A DNA stretch of 64,000 nucleotides. Source: Xylanibacter ruminicola. GTDB lineage: Bacteria > Bacteroidota > Bacteroidia > Bacteroidales > Bacteroidaceae. Under the pieces are notes generated by a model. The model was not told where the DNA came from, did no database searches, and was given only the letters and a program-made list of their open reading frames with translations. Within the stretch, counting starts at the first letter, position 1. Every line of letters starts with the position of its first letter. This document shows, one piece after another, positions 1 to 8,692 of this stretch. The stretch lies in the NCBI RefSeq assembly GCF_900142525.1, contig NZ_FRBD01000021.1:31175-95174 (forward strand), written 5' to 3'. Made by a program: the position numbers and the translations under genes.

Positions 1-1
1 G

Positions 2-541
2 ACTGCGTATGGAGAGAGTGGACGAATCATATTCTACTATGCAGGACATGGTATTCCCAATGAGACAGACAAGAGTGCCTATTTGTTACCAGTTGATGGT
101 ATAGGTCGCGATACTGAATCAGCTTATTCGCTTAGCAAATTATATCAGACTCTTGGTGAGATACCGGCACAGTCAGTCACTGTCTTCCTCGATGCCTGTT
201 TCAGCGGAGCAAAACGAGATGGTCAGATGATGTCTTCTGCGCGTGGTGTCGCCATCAAAGCGAAACCTCAAGAGGCTAAGGGAAATATGGTTATCTTTAC
301 TGCAGCCCAGGGTGATGAGACGGCATATCCTTTCAAGTCGCAAAAACATGGGATGTTCACCTATTATTTATTAAAGAAATTGCAGGAAACTCAAGGCGAT
401 GTGACACTTGGAGAGTTGGGGGATTACCTGACAAACGAAGTGAAACGTGAGTCGTTTGACGAGAATAATAAAATCCAGACGCCTACAGTCATTCCGTCTT
501 CGGCAATGATGAATCAATGGCGCACTATGAAATTGAAATAA
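2..541 (+). CDS. Caspase-like (peptidase C14) protein, 3' part only
   Basis: The reading frame is already open at the window edge, so the N-terminus is missing; 179 codons remain. Two signature motifs of the caspase/metacaspase fold are visible: YYAGHG (catalytic His near residue 16 of the fragment) and DACFSG (catalytic Cys near residue 66). Family knowledge: these are cysteine proteases with Asp or Arg/Lys specificity, often fused to other domains in bacteria, where most have no known substrate. The sequence ends about 110 residues after the Cys motif, so nothing large follows the catalytic domain. The next gene starts 6 bases downstream. Function beyond probable proteolysis is unknown; the missing N-terminus could carry sensor or repeat domains. 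Confidence 0.8.
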   Translation, partial: TAYGESGRIIFYYAGHGIPNETDKSAYLLPVDGIGRDTESAYSLSKLYQTLGEIPAQSVTVFLDACFSGAKRDGQMMSSARGVAIKAKPQEAKGNMVIFTAAQGDETAYPFKSQKHGMFTYYLLKKLQETQGDVTLGELGDYLTNEVKRESFDENNKIQTPTVIPSSAMMNQWRTMKLK

Positions 542-547
542 AAAAGT

Positions 548-1180
548 ATGGAGAAACTACCACCAATTATACAAGTAGGCGATGTGCTACTCTCGTCAGA
601 GATACTCACCGAGAAGTTTTGTTGCGACCTGAGCGTTTGCAAGGGCGAATGCTGTGTTGAAGGCGATGCCGGAGCTCCTGTAACGATGGAGGAGATTGCC
701 GAGATCGAAGAGTGTGTTGATACCGTATGGGAAGACCTCTCTGCTTCAGCCCAGGCCGTCATCGATAAGCAAGGCATAGCCTATACTGATAAGGAGGGTG
801 ATCTGGTGACCAGTATCGTTGGCGGCAAGGATTGTGTGTTTACCTATTATGGCGACATTGAGGATTGGAACACGCATATGCCCATCAAGAACTGCTGCCT
901 ATGTGCATTAGAAAAGGCTTACAGAGCAGGAAAAACCCGCTTCTGCAAGCCTATTAGCTGCGCCTTATATCCTATTCGCGAGAAACGCCTAGGCGACGGT
1001 CTCATCGGACTTAACTACAACCGTTGGAATGTATGTAAAATGGCCATCGCCAAGGGCATACAAGAGAATCTGCGTCTTTACCAGTTTCTCCGCGATCCAC
1101 TGATTCGAAGATTTGGTGAAGCGTGGTATCAGGAATTGCTGGACATGGTAGACGAGCTGAAGAAGCAGGGCTACCTATGA
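548..1180 (+). CDS. DUF3109 family cysteine-rich protein
   Basis: A 210-residue protein with Cys-rich blocks: CDLSVCKGECC near residues 26-36, NCCLC near residue 118, and later FCKPISC. This arrangement matches the DUF3109 family, common in Bacteroidetes and presumed to bind a metal or iron-sulfur cluster; the biochemical role is not established. It follows the caspase-like gene by 6 bases, so the two may be co-transcribed. Its last 6 bases overlap the end of the convergent AraC gene. Confidence 0.8.
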   Translation: MEKLPPIIQVGDVLLSSEILTEKFCCDLSVCKGECCVEGDAGAPVTMEEIAEIEECVDTVWEDLSASAQAVIDKQGIAYTDKEGDLVTSIVGGKDCVFTYYGDIEDWNTHMPIKNCCLCALEKAYRAGKTRFCKPISCALYPIREKRLGDGLIGLNYNRWNVCKMAIAKGIQENLRLYQFLRDPLIRRFGEAWYQELLDMVDELKKQGYL

Positions 1181-2059
1181 TTTCCTGTACTTAGAGGGTG
1201 TCATGCCCACATGCTCCCTAAAGTATTTACCTAAGAAACTCTGGTTGGGGAAGTTCATATCCTCAGCTATCTCCTTGATCGACTTTGTCGAATTCTTAAG
1301 CATGACGCGCAGTTCCAACGTTACATAGCTCTCAATCCACTCAACGGCTGTACGCCCGCTGATACGCTTCACTACCAGCGACAGATACTTTGGCGTGATG
1401 CAGAGTTGCTGAGCATACCAGCTCACGCGGCGCTCGCGCTTACAGTTGTCCTGAACCAGTCGTAGGAATCGGGTGAACACCTTCTCTGAAGGAATCTGCA
1501 CCTCGCCATAGTTACGGGCTCTGTAGATGATGTTACCCACATCATAGAACATAGCCAGCAGCAGGGTACGTATCAGGTCCTTACGGAAGTGGTTGCACGT
1601 ATCGCTTATTTTCTGTTTGATCACAGCAAAATACTCCTTAAATGCTTCACATTCCCGCTGCTCAAGCTTCATAACCGGTTGAGTACGGGCAAAGACGAAC
1701 AACGAGCTTACATCGTGAACCGACTTGATAATCTCGTGGAAGAAGTTAACGCTCATCATGATACACAATCCCTCCATCGTAGGCGAAGGCTTGTAGCCAT
1801 CTATCACTTGGTGTTCGCTTACTATCAGAATATCGCCCGCATTAATAATCTGCTCCTTGCTGTCGATACGATACCTCAGGCGGCCACGTGTGCAGAGTCC
1901 TATCAGGATGAAGTTCATCTTCCTGGGGTCTTTAGGCATCGGGGCCTTGTTGATGCTGTCAGACAGCATCAGATCGTTGTCGAGCGATACCGAACCTTCC
2001 CAGGCTTGTGCCTTGGAAAGGTCAGAATCGAGTATCATAGTCTTTTGTTTCCTTACCAT
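1175..2059 (-). CDS. AraC family transcriptional regulator
   Basis: A 294-residue protein. The N-terminal part looks like a cupin-type effector domain (about residues 40-160). The C-terminal hundred residues carry two helix-turn-helix units of the AraC class, with the typical end FPNQSFLGKYFREHVGMTPS. The start at 2059 overlaps the end of the upstream GH95 gene by 7 bases. A second ATG at 2038 has a better purine-rich leader (AAGGAAA) and could be the true start. Overlap with the fucosidase gene suggests co-transcription and a role in regulating host-glycan use, but the target genes are inferred only. Confidence 0.85.
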   Translation of the reverse strand: MVRKQKTMILDSDLSKAQAWEGSVSLDNDLMLSDSINKAPMPKDPRKMNFILIGLCTRGRLRYRIDSKEQIINAGDILIVSEHQVIDGYKPSPTMEGLCIMMSVNFFHEIIKSVHDVSSLFVFARTQPVMKLEQRECEAFKEYFAVIKQKISDTCNHFRKDLIRTLLLAMFYDVGNIIYRARNYGEVQIPSEKVFTRFLRLVQDNCKRERRVSWYAQQLCITPKYLSLVVKRISGRTAVEWIESYVTLELRVMLKNSTKSIKEIAEDMNFPNQSFLGKYFREHVGMTPSKYRKS

Positions 2060-4434
2060 GTTTTAATGTTCTGAGTTTGTCCTGCCTTGAACTTTACAGT
2101 TTTCTGCTGACCATTATACATCAGGGTAATAGTTCCTGCATTCTTGGCTTTGATGCTGCAATTGCGCACATAGCCGCCTTTCCACTCAAAGCTTACCTCA
2201 TATCCACCGCGTGCACAAAGACCGCTCACGTGGCCTTCTTTCCACGCCTTAGCAGCTGCAGGCAGCAGTTCGATGGTGGCCTTGCCGTCCTTGAGTGAAG
2301 ACTGCATCAGCATCTCGCACACGCCGGCTGTACCGCCAAAGTTACCATCAATCTGGAAAGGTGGGTGAGCATCAAACAGGTTGGGATATGTGCCGCCACC
2401 CTTGTGCCAGTTCTTCCAGATAGCACCCTTTGAGCCACGTGGCGCAATAGGTGTAAGCAGTTTCTGGTAGATATGATAGGCCTGCTCGGGCTTGTGCAGA
2501 CGGGCCCAGAGGTTGATGCGCCAACCAGTACTCCAACCAGTGGTCTTATCGCCCTTAATCTCCAACGAACGCTCAGCAGCTTTCTGCAATGTAGCATCAG
2601 TAAGATGATTACCAGGATAGAGCCCGATGAGGTGGCTCTGATGACGATGCTGGAAATCCCAGTCATCCCAGTCGAAGTACCACTCGTTCAGGTCACCCAT
2701 GTGTCCGATGGTATACGGATGCAACTTGGCCAGTGCCTGTTCCATCTCCTTGTTTTTCTGTCCAAGAATCTTGCCTGCAGCAATGGTGTTGATAAACAGC
2801 TCGCGGATGATAGCAAGATCGGCAGTTCCGCCATAGCAGGTAGTACCGTGATAGCCTTTATCGGTCTTATACTCGTTCTCGGGCGATGTACTCGGAGCCG
2901 TAATCAACTCACCCGGCTGCTTAGGATTCTCAATCAACCAACGCAAGCAGAACTGAGCTGCACCCTTCATCAGCGGATAAGCCGTATTGCGCAGATACTC
3001 CTTGTCCTGAGTAAACTGATAGCGCTCCCACAGGGTGTTTACCAGCCAGGCGCCACCCATGTTCCAGTTCGACCACTCCGGGCTTTCGTTCTTCTCGCCT
3101 ACGGGGTTGGTCATGGCCCAGATGTCGCTGTTGTGACTTGAGCACCAGCCTTCTGATATGTTATAATAGTTCTTGGCAGTATACTTTCCATTGGCAGCAA
3201 GTCCTGCGATAAAGCCATCCAGCGGTTCAGCCATCTCAGCCATGTTGGCCACGAATGCTGGCCAATAGTTCTCCTCCAGGTTGATGTTCACCGTATAGTT
3301 ACCACGCCAGGGCGACCACAGCTGTGGAGCCCAGAGGCCCTGCAGGTTGGCAGGCACATTCTTGGTGCGCGACGATGAAATGAGCAGATAGCGGCCGAAC
3401 TGGAAGTATAGTTCCTCGAGATAAGGAATCTGCTGGCCACCGTTGGTATAATCCAGCAGAAGCTGGTCTGTTGTAAGGCTAGGATAACGAGCATTGCTAG
3501 TATAACTGGTTTTACCTGATAGTCTTATTTTTACACGGTCGTAGATGGCCTTATAGTCAACCAAATGGCGTGCATAGAACTCATCGAACGTCATGTTCTG
3601 CGTATGCCACATGTCGTTAGTCACCATCTCCAGATAGTTGGCGCCCTCACGAACGGGGTGCTTGTCGAAGCCGTTAAAGCTTGTCTCGTTGACGATGTAG
3701 ATGATAGCCTCCTTGGCCTTGCTGATGGTGAGCGAGGAGTCGCTGGCAGCCATCTCTCCGTCGGTCTTCACGCTGAGCATGGTGCAGAAGTGCGTGCTCT
3801 CCTGCGGATTGCCTGTAGCGTGTCCGGTCATAACCAACTGCCCCAGCGTGCTCTTTACCTGGTGTGGTACCTGGGCTGTCAGGGCTATCTGGCAGTTAAT
3901 GTCACCGCGCAGTCTGATGGCAATCAGCTTATCAGGATTTGATGCGAAATACTCTCTTGTTATCAGTTTGCCGTTACGCTTGTAGCTGTCGCGAACTATC
4001 GCAGAGTCGATATCCAGTGTGCGCTGATATTTGGTAATCTCGCCCAGACCCAGATCCTTGATATGCAGCGTACCAAGCGGCTGATAGTACTGCGAGTTAG
4101 GGCCCTGAACGTGCAACTGCAACGAGTCGGCCAACTTATAGTCCTCCTTAAACAGCGCCTCACGTATGGCCGGAATCCACTTGTGGGCGTCGGCATCCAG
4201 ATTGCGGTCGACAGGTTTACCCGTCCACAGCGTGATGTCGTTCAGATAAATAATATCATCATCTGTTCCACCATACACCAGTGCACCTAGCTTTCCGTTT
4301 CCAATGGGTAGCGACTCCTCGAAATAAGTAGCAGGTTTGTCGTACTGCAGCACCATCGGTGCTTGCTCCTGTGCCATTGCTGTTTGGCAGAGTAAAGCTG
4401 ATAATAGTAGATAATTCCTCATAATTTTGTTCAT
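2053..4434 (-). CDS. Glycoside hydrolase family 95, alpha-L-fucosidase-like
   Basis: A secreted or periplasmic enzyme of 793 residues. The ATG at 4434 (MNKIMRNYLLLSALLCQTAMA) or the one 12 bases later gives a signal peptide; the longer open frame upstream runs through the promoter and is unlikely to be translated. GH95 hallmarks are present: the NLQGLW region near residue 361, SPEN near residue 517 (the position of the catalytic acid Glu in GH95) and QIDGNFGG near residue 695 (catalytic Asp). Family knowledge: inverting enzymes removing alpha-1,2-linked L-fucose (some members alpha-L-galactose) from host or plant glycans. Forms an apparent operon with the AraC regulator and is transcribed divergently from ptb-buk. 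Confidence 0.9.
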   Translation of the reverse strand: MNKIMRNYLLLSALLCQTAMAQEQAPMVLQYDKPATYFEESLPIGNGKLGALVYGGTDDDIIYLNDITLWTGKPVDRNLDADAHKWIPAIREALFKEDYKLADSLQLHVQGPNSQYYQPLGTLHIKDLGLGEITKYQRTLDIDSAIVRDSYKRNGKLITREYFASNPDKLIAIRLRGDINCQIALTAQVPHQVKSTLGQLVMTGHATGNPQESTHFCTMLSVKTDGEMAASDSSLTISKAKEAIIYIVNETSFNGFDKHPVREGANYLEMVTNDMWHTQNMTFDEFYARHLVDYKAIYDRVKIRLSGKTSYTSNARYPSLTTDQLLLDYTNGGQQIPYLEELYFQFGRYLLISSSRTKNVPANLQGLWAPQLWSPWRGNYTVNINLEENYWPAFVANMAEMAEPLDGFIAGLAANGKYTAKNYYNISEGWCSSHNSDIWAMTNPVGEKNESPEWSNWNMGGAWLVNTLWERYQFTQDKEYLRNTAYPLMKGAAQFCLRWLIENPKQPGELITAPSTSPENEYKTDKGYHGTTCYGGTADLAIIRELFINTIAAGKILGQKNKEMEQALAKLHPYTIGHMGDLNEWYFDWDDWDFQHRHQSHLIGLYPGNHLTDATLQKAAERSLEIKGDKTTGWSTGWRINLWARLHKPEQAYHIYQKLLTPIAPRGSKGAIWKNWHKGGGTYPNLFDAHPPFQIDGNFGGTAGVCEMLMQSSLKDGKATIELLPAAAKAWKEGHVSGLCARGGYEVSFEWKGGYVRNCSIKAKNAGTITLMYNGQQKTVKFKAGQTQNIKTW

Positions 4435-4448
4435 TTTATCGGTTTCTG

Positions 4449-4480
4449 TTTGCAAAGATACGAAAAAGTTTGTATATTTG
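4449..4480. promoter_or_regulatory. Overlapping divergent promoters (GH95 / ptb)
   Basis: On the plus strand TTTG (4449-4452) and TATATTTG (4473-4480) are separated by 20 bases, the classic Bacteroidetes -33/-7 arrangement, 30 bases before the ptb ATG. On the minus strand TATCTTTG is the complement of 4453-4460, about 18 bases before the GH95 ATG. The minus -7 box lies inside the plus promoter spacer. Confidence 0.7.
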
Positions 4481-4510
4481 CGGCATAAAACAATAAAAAA
4501 TTGTAGACCT

Positions 4511-5347
4511 ATGCAGTCAATTAGGAATCTGAACGATATGATTGTCTTCCTGCAACAGCGGGGCGACCGTAAACGTGTAGCCGTAGTTTGTGGTAACGAT
4601 GCCTCAACCCGATATGCAGTAGAGAAAGGCAAGGAGATGGGATTTATCGAGCCGGTCTATGTAGATGGCGACGATAAAGACGAGTGTGCCCGTAGAGCAG
4701 TAGCCCTGTGTAAAAGCGGTGAGTGCGATATCCTGATGAAGGGCCTGATCAACACCGATGTGCTGCTACGCGCCATATTAGACAAGGAGAACGGCATTAT
4801 GCGCCCGGGCCACGTGCTAACCCACGTTGCCATGGCCGAGATACCCAAGTACGAGAAGCTGCTGTTCTTTACCGATGCAGCCGTGATACCCGTACCCACC
4901 GAGGCCCAGCGCCGCCAGCAGATACATTACGTCAACTACATCTGTCATGCACTGGGTATCGAAGAGCCCCGCATCTCGCTGATACACTGCGCCGAGAAGG
5001 TGAGCGCCAAGACGTTCCCCTACACCGTAGACTATCTCGAAATCATTGCCGAGGCACAGACTGGTAAGTTCGGACGTTGCATCATCGATGGTCCGCTCGA
5101 CCTGAAGACCTCGCTCGACTCAGTAAGCCTTCGCGAAAAGGGCATCCACAGTGTGATCGACGGACAGGCCGATGCGCTGATATTCCCCGATATTGTGGCA
5201 GGAAATGTGTTCTACAAGACGTTGACGCTCTTCGGCTATGCCAAGACAGCAGGCGTGCTGCAGGGCACCCAGTGTTGCTGCGTGCTGCCATCGCGTGCCG
5301 ACAGCCCCGACTCTAAGTATTATTCTCTGGCTCTGGCTGCAATATGA
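4511..5347 (+). CDS. ptb: Phosphate butyryltransferase / phosphate acyltransferase
   Basis: A 278-residue protein of the phosphate acetyl/butyryltransferase family. It would convert an acyl-CoA (butyryl-, isobutyryl- or related) plus phosphate to acyl phosphate and CoA in the cytoplasm. Recognisable features are the MKGLINTD motif near residue 77 and the C-terminal DGPLDLKTSLD and PDIVAGNVFYKTL segments. The ATG at 4511 was chosen because the longer open frame crosses the promoter. The stop codon overlaps the buk start (ATGA), so the two are translationally coupled; the pairing with a butyrate kinase is what favours Ptb over acetyl-specific Pta. Acyl specificity cannot be read from the sequence. 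Confidence 0.88.
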   Translation: MQSIRNLNDMIVFLQQRGDRKRVAVVCGNDASTRYAVEKGKEMGFIEPVYVDGDDKDECARRAVALCKSGECDILMKGLINTDVLLRAILDKENGIMRPGHVLTHVAMAEIPKYEKLLFFTDAAVIPVPTEAQRRQQIHYVNYICHALGIEEPRISLIHCAEKVSAKTFPYTVDYLEIIAEAQTGKFGRCIIDGPLDLKTSLDSVSLREKGIHSVIDGQADALIFPDIVAGNVFYKTLTLFGYAKTAGVLQGTQCCCVLPSRADSPDSKYYSLALAAI

Positions 5348-6414
5348 AGATACTTGTTATCAACCCAGGCTCTACTTCAACTAAAATGGCGGTGTTCGAC
5401 GACGAGACTTCGGTGCTCGTCCGTAACATCGTACACTCATCCGAAGATCTGGCCCACTTCGACGATGTGATTGAACAGCAGGACTATCGCCGCCAGCTCG
5501 TGCTCGACGAGCTGCAGAAGGCCGATATCCCCGTCGACTTCGATGCCGTGATAGGCCGAGGCGGACTGGTCAAGCCGCTCGAAGGAGGTGTCTACGAGAT
5601 TAACGACCTTATGATTCGCGATACCCACAGCGGTATCGCCCTGCATAACCACGCTTGTAACCTGGGCTGCCTGATAGCCCACGAGATAGCTGCCACCATC
5701 CCTGGCTGCCGATCGTTTATAGCCGATCCAGGCGTCGTTGATGAGCTGAACAGCTATGCCCGCATATCAGGCTCGCCGCTCATGAACCGCATCTGTATCT
5801 GGCACGCCCTGAATCAGCGCGCCATCGCCCGCCGCTATGCGGCCGAGATTGGCAAGGAGTACGAAGACCTGAATCTGATTATCTGTCACATGGGTGGCGG
5901 TATCTCTGTGGCAGCCCACGAAAAAGGGCGCGCCGTTGATGCCAACAACGCCCTTGATGGCGAGGGCCCATTCTCGCCCGAACGTGCCGGCTCGCTGCCC
6001 GCTGCCGACTTGATTCGCCTCTGTTTCAGCGGCAAGTACACAGAGAAGCAGCTGCTGAAGCGTATTGCCGGCAAGGCAGGTCTGAACGCCCATCTGGGCA
6101 CTAACGATGTGAAGGAGGTGATACGTCGTATCGAGGATTATGGCGATGAACACGCCCGACTGATTCTCGATGCCATGATATATCATGTGGCCAAGGCCAT
6201 CGCCTCGGAGGCTGCCGTGCTCTGCGGCCAGATTGATGCCATACTGCTTACTGGCGGATTGGCCCGTTCAGAGTATGTGGTCAGTCGTCTTCGTAAGCGC
6301 GTAGCATTTCTGGCGCCCATCCGCTGTTTCCCTGGCGAGGACGAGATGGAAGCCCTGGCCCTTAACGCCCTAGCCGTACTGCGAGGCAAACGCAAAGCCA
6401 AGGAGTACGTATAA
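5344..6414 (+). CDS. buk: Butyrate kinase
   Basis: A 356-residue member of the acetate/butyrate kinase (ASKHA) superfamily. The N-terminus NPGSTSTKMAVF is the phosphate-binding motif, and HMGGGISVAAH near residue 181 is the second nucleotide-binding segment; DANNALDGEGPFSPERAG is typical of Buk rather than AckA. It transfers phosphate from butyryl (or branched acyl) phosphate to ADP, giving ATP and the free acid. It overlaps ptb by 4 bases and is followed after 15 bases by an amino acid symporter. Confidence 0.92.
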   Translation: MKILVINPGSTSTKMAVFDDETSVLVRNIVHSSEDLAHFDDVIEQQDYRRQLVLDELQKADIPVDFDAVIGRGGLVKPLEGGVYEINDLMIRDTHSGIALHNHACNLGCLIAHEIAATIPGCRSFIADPGVVDELNSYARISGSPLMNRICIWHALNQRAIARRYAAEIGKEYEDLNLIICHMGGGISVAAHEKGRAVDANNALDGEGPFSPERAGSLPAADLIRLCFSGKYTEKQLLKRIAGKAGLNAHLGTNDVKEVIRRIEDYGDEHARLILDAMIYHVAKAIASEAAVLCGQIDAILLTGGLARSEYVVSRLRKRVAFLAPIRCFPGEDEMEALALNALAVLRGKRKAKEYV

Positions 6415-6429
6415 ACACGATTTCTGATT

Positions 6430-7857
6430 ATGAACGAACTTATAACCTCTATAAATGATGTGATATGGAGCTACGTGCTGATGGTGGCTCTGGTGGTTTG
6501 TGGACTATGGTTTACGTGGCGCACACGCTTTGTGCAGTTCCGCATGGTGGGCGAGATGATACGCCTGCTCACGGAGTCGGCCGTTGATACCGTAGGCGAC
6601 CAGATAAAGGATAACGGAGCCGTAGGCAAGAAACGCCACATTTCATCGTTCCAGGCCTTTGCCGTCAGCGTGGCCACCCGAGTGGGCACGGGCAATCTGG
6701 CCGGTGTGGCTTCGGCCATCGCCATTGGCGGTCCTGGTGCTGTGTTCTGGATGTGGCTCATCGCACTGGTAGGCTCGGCCACGGCATTCGTAGAGTCTAC
6801 CCTAGCCCAGCTCTACAAGCAGAAGCACAAGGACTCGTTTATCGGCGGACCCGCCTACTACATCCAGAAAGGTCTCAAGCAGCGCTGGATGGCAGTGCTG
6901 TTTGCTATTCTCATCACCCTGCAGTTCGGCCTGTCTAACAACTCCATCCAGGCCAACACCATCTGCGGAGCCATGCACGAGGCTTTCGGCTGGTCGCCGG
7001 CATGGGTTGGCGCCGCACTGGCAGCCATGGCCCTGTTCATCGTTTTTGGCGGCATTCAGCGCATTGCCCAGGTCAGCTCGGTGCTGGTGCCCGTCATGGC
7101 AGTGGGCTACATCATCCTGGCCCTGATTATCATCATCATGAATATCCACCTGATTCCGCATGTGTTCAAGGTCATCGTGCTCGATGCCTTCGGCTTTAGC
7201 CAGATAGCCGGTGGCGGCATCGGTGCGGCCATGATGAACGGCATTAAGCGCGGCCTGTTCTCGAACGAGGCTGGCGAAGGCAGTGCGCCTAACGTAGCAG
7301 CTACAGCCTCGACCACCCACCCCGTTAAGCAGGGTTTGATTCAGGCGCTGGGTGTGTTTACCGATACGCTGCTTGTTTGCTCGTGTACGGCCTTTATCAT
7401 CCTTATCAGCGGATTATACCAAGTGCCCGAGCTGAACGGCATAGCGCTCACGCAATCGGCCTTACAGAGCGAGGTAGGCAGCGTTGGCCCCATGTTCATC
7501 GCCGTGGCCATCTTCCTCTTTGCCTTCTCGAGCATCATCGGTAACTACTATTATGGCGAGGCCAACATCCGTTTCATCACGCCAAATACTACGGTGATGA
7601 CGGCCTATCGCATCGCCTCTGCAGGCCTGATGGTCGTCTTCGGCGCCATAGCCAGCTTTGAGTTGGTGTGGAACATTGTCGACTTCTTCATGGCCGGTCT
7701 CACAGCCTGCAACCTGGTGGCCATCGTGCTCCTGGGCCGCTACGCCTTCCGCCTGCTCGACGACTATCGCCAGCAGAAGCGCAGAGGCATAAAAGAACCC
7801 GTCTTCCATCGCAGTCAGTTGCCAGAGATAGAAGACGAGTTGGAATGCTGGGATTAG
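6430..7857 (+). CDS. AGCS family alanine/glycine:cation symporter
   Basis: A 475-residue polytopic inner-membrane protein with roughly ten hydrophobic segments. AGCS features include the conserved VATRVGTGNLAGVASAI block near residue 80 and the FSNEAGEGSAPN motif near residue 280. Such proteins import alanine, glycine or related amino acids with Na+ or H+. It lies 15 bases after buk on the same strand and is probably in the ptb-buk operon, which would fit an amino-acid fermentation role; the substrate is inferred. Confidence 0.9.
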   Translation: MNELITSINDVIWSYVLMVALVVCGLWFTWRTRFVQFRMVGEMIRLLTESAVDTVGDQIKDNGAVGKKRHISSFQAFAVSVATRVGTGNLAGVASAIAIGGPGAVFWMWLIALVGSATAFVESTLAQLYKQKHKDSFIGGPAYYIQKGLKQRWMAVLFAILITLQFGLSNNSIQANTICGAMHEAFGWSPAWVGAALAAMALFIVFGGIQRIAQVSSVLVPVMAVGYIILALIIIIMNIHLIPHVFKVIVLDAFGFSQIAGGGIGAAMMNGIKRGLFSNEAGEGSAPNVAATASTTHPVKQGLIQALGVFTDTLLVCSCTAFIILISGLYQVPELNGIALTQSALQSEVGSVGPMFIAVAIFLFAFSSIIGNYYYGEANIRFITPNTTVMTAYRIASAGLMVVFGAIASFELVWNIVDFFMAGLTACNLVAIVLLGRYAFRLLDDYRQQKRRGIKEPVFHRSQLPEIEDELECWD

Positions 7858-7859
7858 AG

Positions 7860-8498
7860 TCAGCCTATGTATTTCAATATCAGGTCAACAGCCTCTTCTT
7901 CGCTCTTACCTTCCATATTGATAACCAGATCGTAGTTACGAGTGTCGTAGCGCGATGTCTTGGCAAAGTTCTTCACATACTCCTCGCGCATCTTGTCAAC
8001 CCTGTTGATGGTTTTCTTAGCCTCTTCCTCACTCAGTTTCTGATGCTCCATCACACGCTTGATGCGGCACTCGATGGGAGCCTGAATAAGAATGCTGATG
8101 TGATTAGGATGTGACTTCAGTACGAAGAAAGCCGAACGGCCTGCAATAATGCACGATTCATCCTGAGCCATACCCAACAGTATCTCCTTTTCGGTTTGGA
8201 ATATCATCTCGGTAGTCAGAGTCTCAGGCTCGTCATCTTCTTGATTTAAGAAGAGATTCGGATTAATAGCCTGACCTATACCTACCACGCGCTTAAAGTT
8301 GGCCCACCAACTGTTGCTCTGGGCCTTCAGGCGCTCAATCTCAGCCACAGAGAGATTATACTTTTCCTGCAAAGCCCTGATAAGTACCTTGTCATAGAAT
8401 GGTACTTCAAGCCTTTCTGCCAACAAACGTCCCACGGTACGACCACCACTACCTAACTCACGGTTAACTGTGATCACAAATTTCTCGTTCCTGTTCAT
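7860..8498 (-). CDS. Cytidylate kinase-like family protein
   Basis: A 212-residue P-loop protein. The N-terminal segment NRELGSGGRTVGRLLAERL carries a variant phosphate-binding loop typical of the cytidylate-kinase-like family common in Bacteroidetes and Firmicutes. An R-rich lid region (IECRIKRVMEH) and TSRYDTRNYDLVINME near the C-terminus fit a nucleoside monophosphate kinase fold. It differs from classical Cmk in the P-loop, so the natural substrate is uncertain. It converges with the symporter gene, with 2 bases between stops. Confidence 0.82.
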   Translation of the reverse strand: MNRNEKFVITVNRELGSGGRTVGRLLAERLEVPFYDKVLIRALQEKYNLSVAEIERLKAQSNSWWANFKRVVGIGQAINPNLFLNQEDDEPETLTTEMIFQTEKEILLGMAQDESCIIAGRSAFFVLKSHPNHISILIQAPIECRIKRVMEHQKLSEEEAKKTINRVDKMREEYVKNFAKTSRYDTRNYDLVINMEGKSEEEAVDLILKYIG

Positions 8499-8564
8499 AA
8501 TATTTTATCTGTCTTTAGTTATATAATATCGTGATTATGTCCATAAAAATAGGTCTTCAGAGTG

Positions 8565-8572
8565 CAAATATA
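8565..8572 (-). promoter_or_regulatory. -7 box for the cytidylate kinase-like gene
   Basis: TATATTTG on the minus strand matches TAnnTTTG. It lies about 66 bases before the ATG at 8498. No clear -33 TTTG was identified. Confidence 0.5.
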
Positions 8573-8655
8573 ATAAATTATGTCTACATATCCAACTTTT
8601 ATTAAGAAAAATTAATTTTTTCTCAAATCATCTTCAACTTACAAAATATTTTTCT

Positions 8656-8663
8656 TAACTTTG
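8656..8663 (+). promoter_or_regulatory. -7 box for the SpoIIE phosphatase gene
   Basis: TAACTTTG followed by GCA, 29 bases before the ATG at 8693. The upstream -33 region is AT-rich without an exact TTTG. Confidence 0.6.
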
Positions 8664-8692
8664 CACACAGATACAATCCAAAAGAAATAATC

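Noticed and set aside
2473..3141. 222-codon open frame antisense to the GH95 gene
   Set aside because: Shadow of a well-supported coding region; no promoter or homology.
5767..6186. 139-codon open frame antisense to buk (and similar long antisense frames in GC-rich genes)
   Set aside because: Antisense shadows caused by codon bias; no domain recognised and the plus-strand genes are secure.
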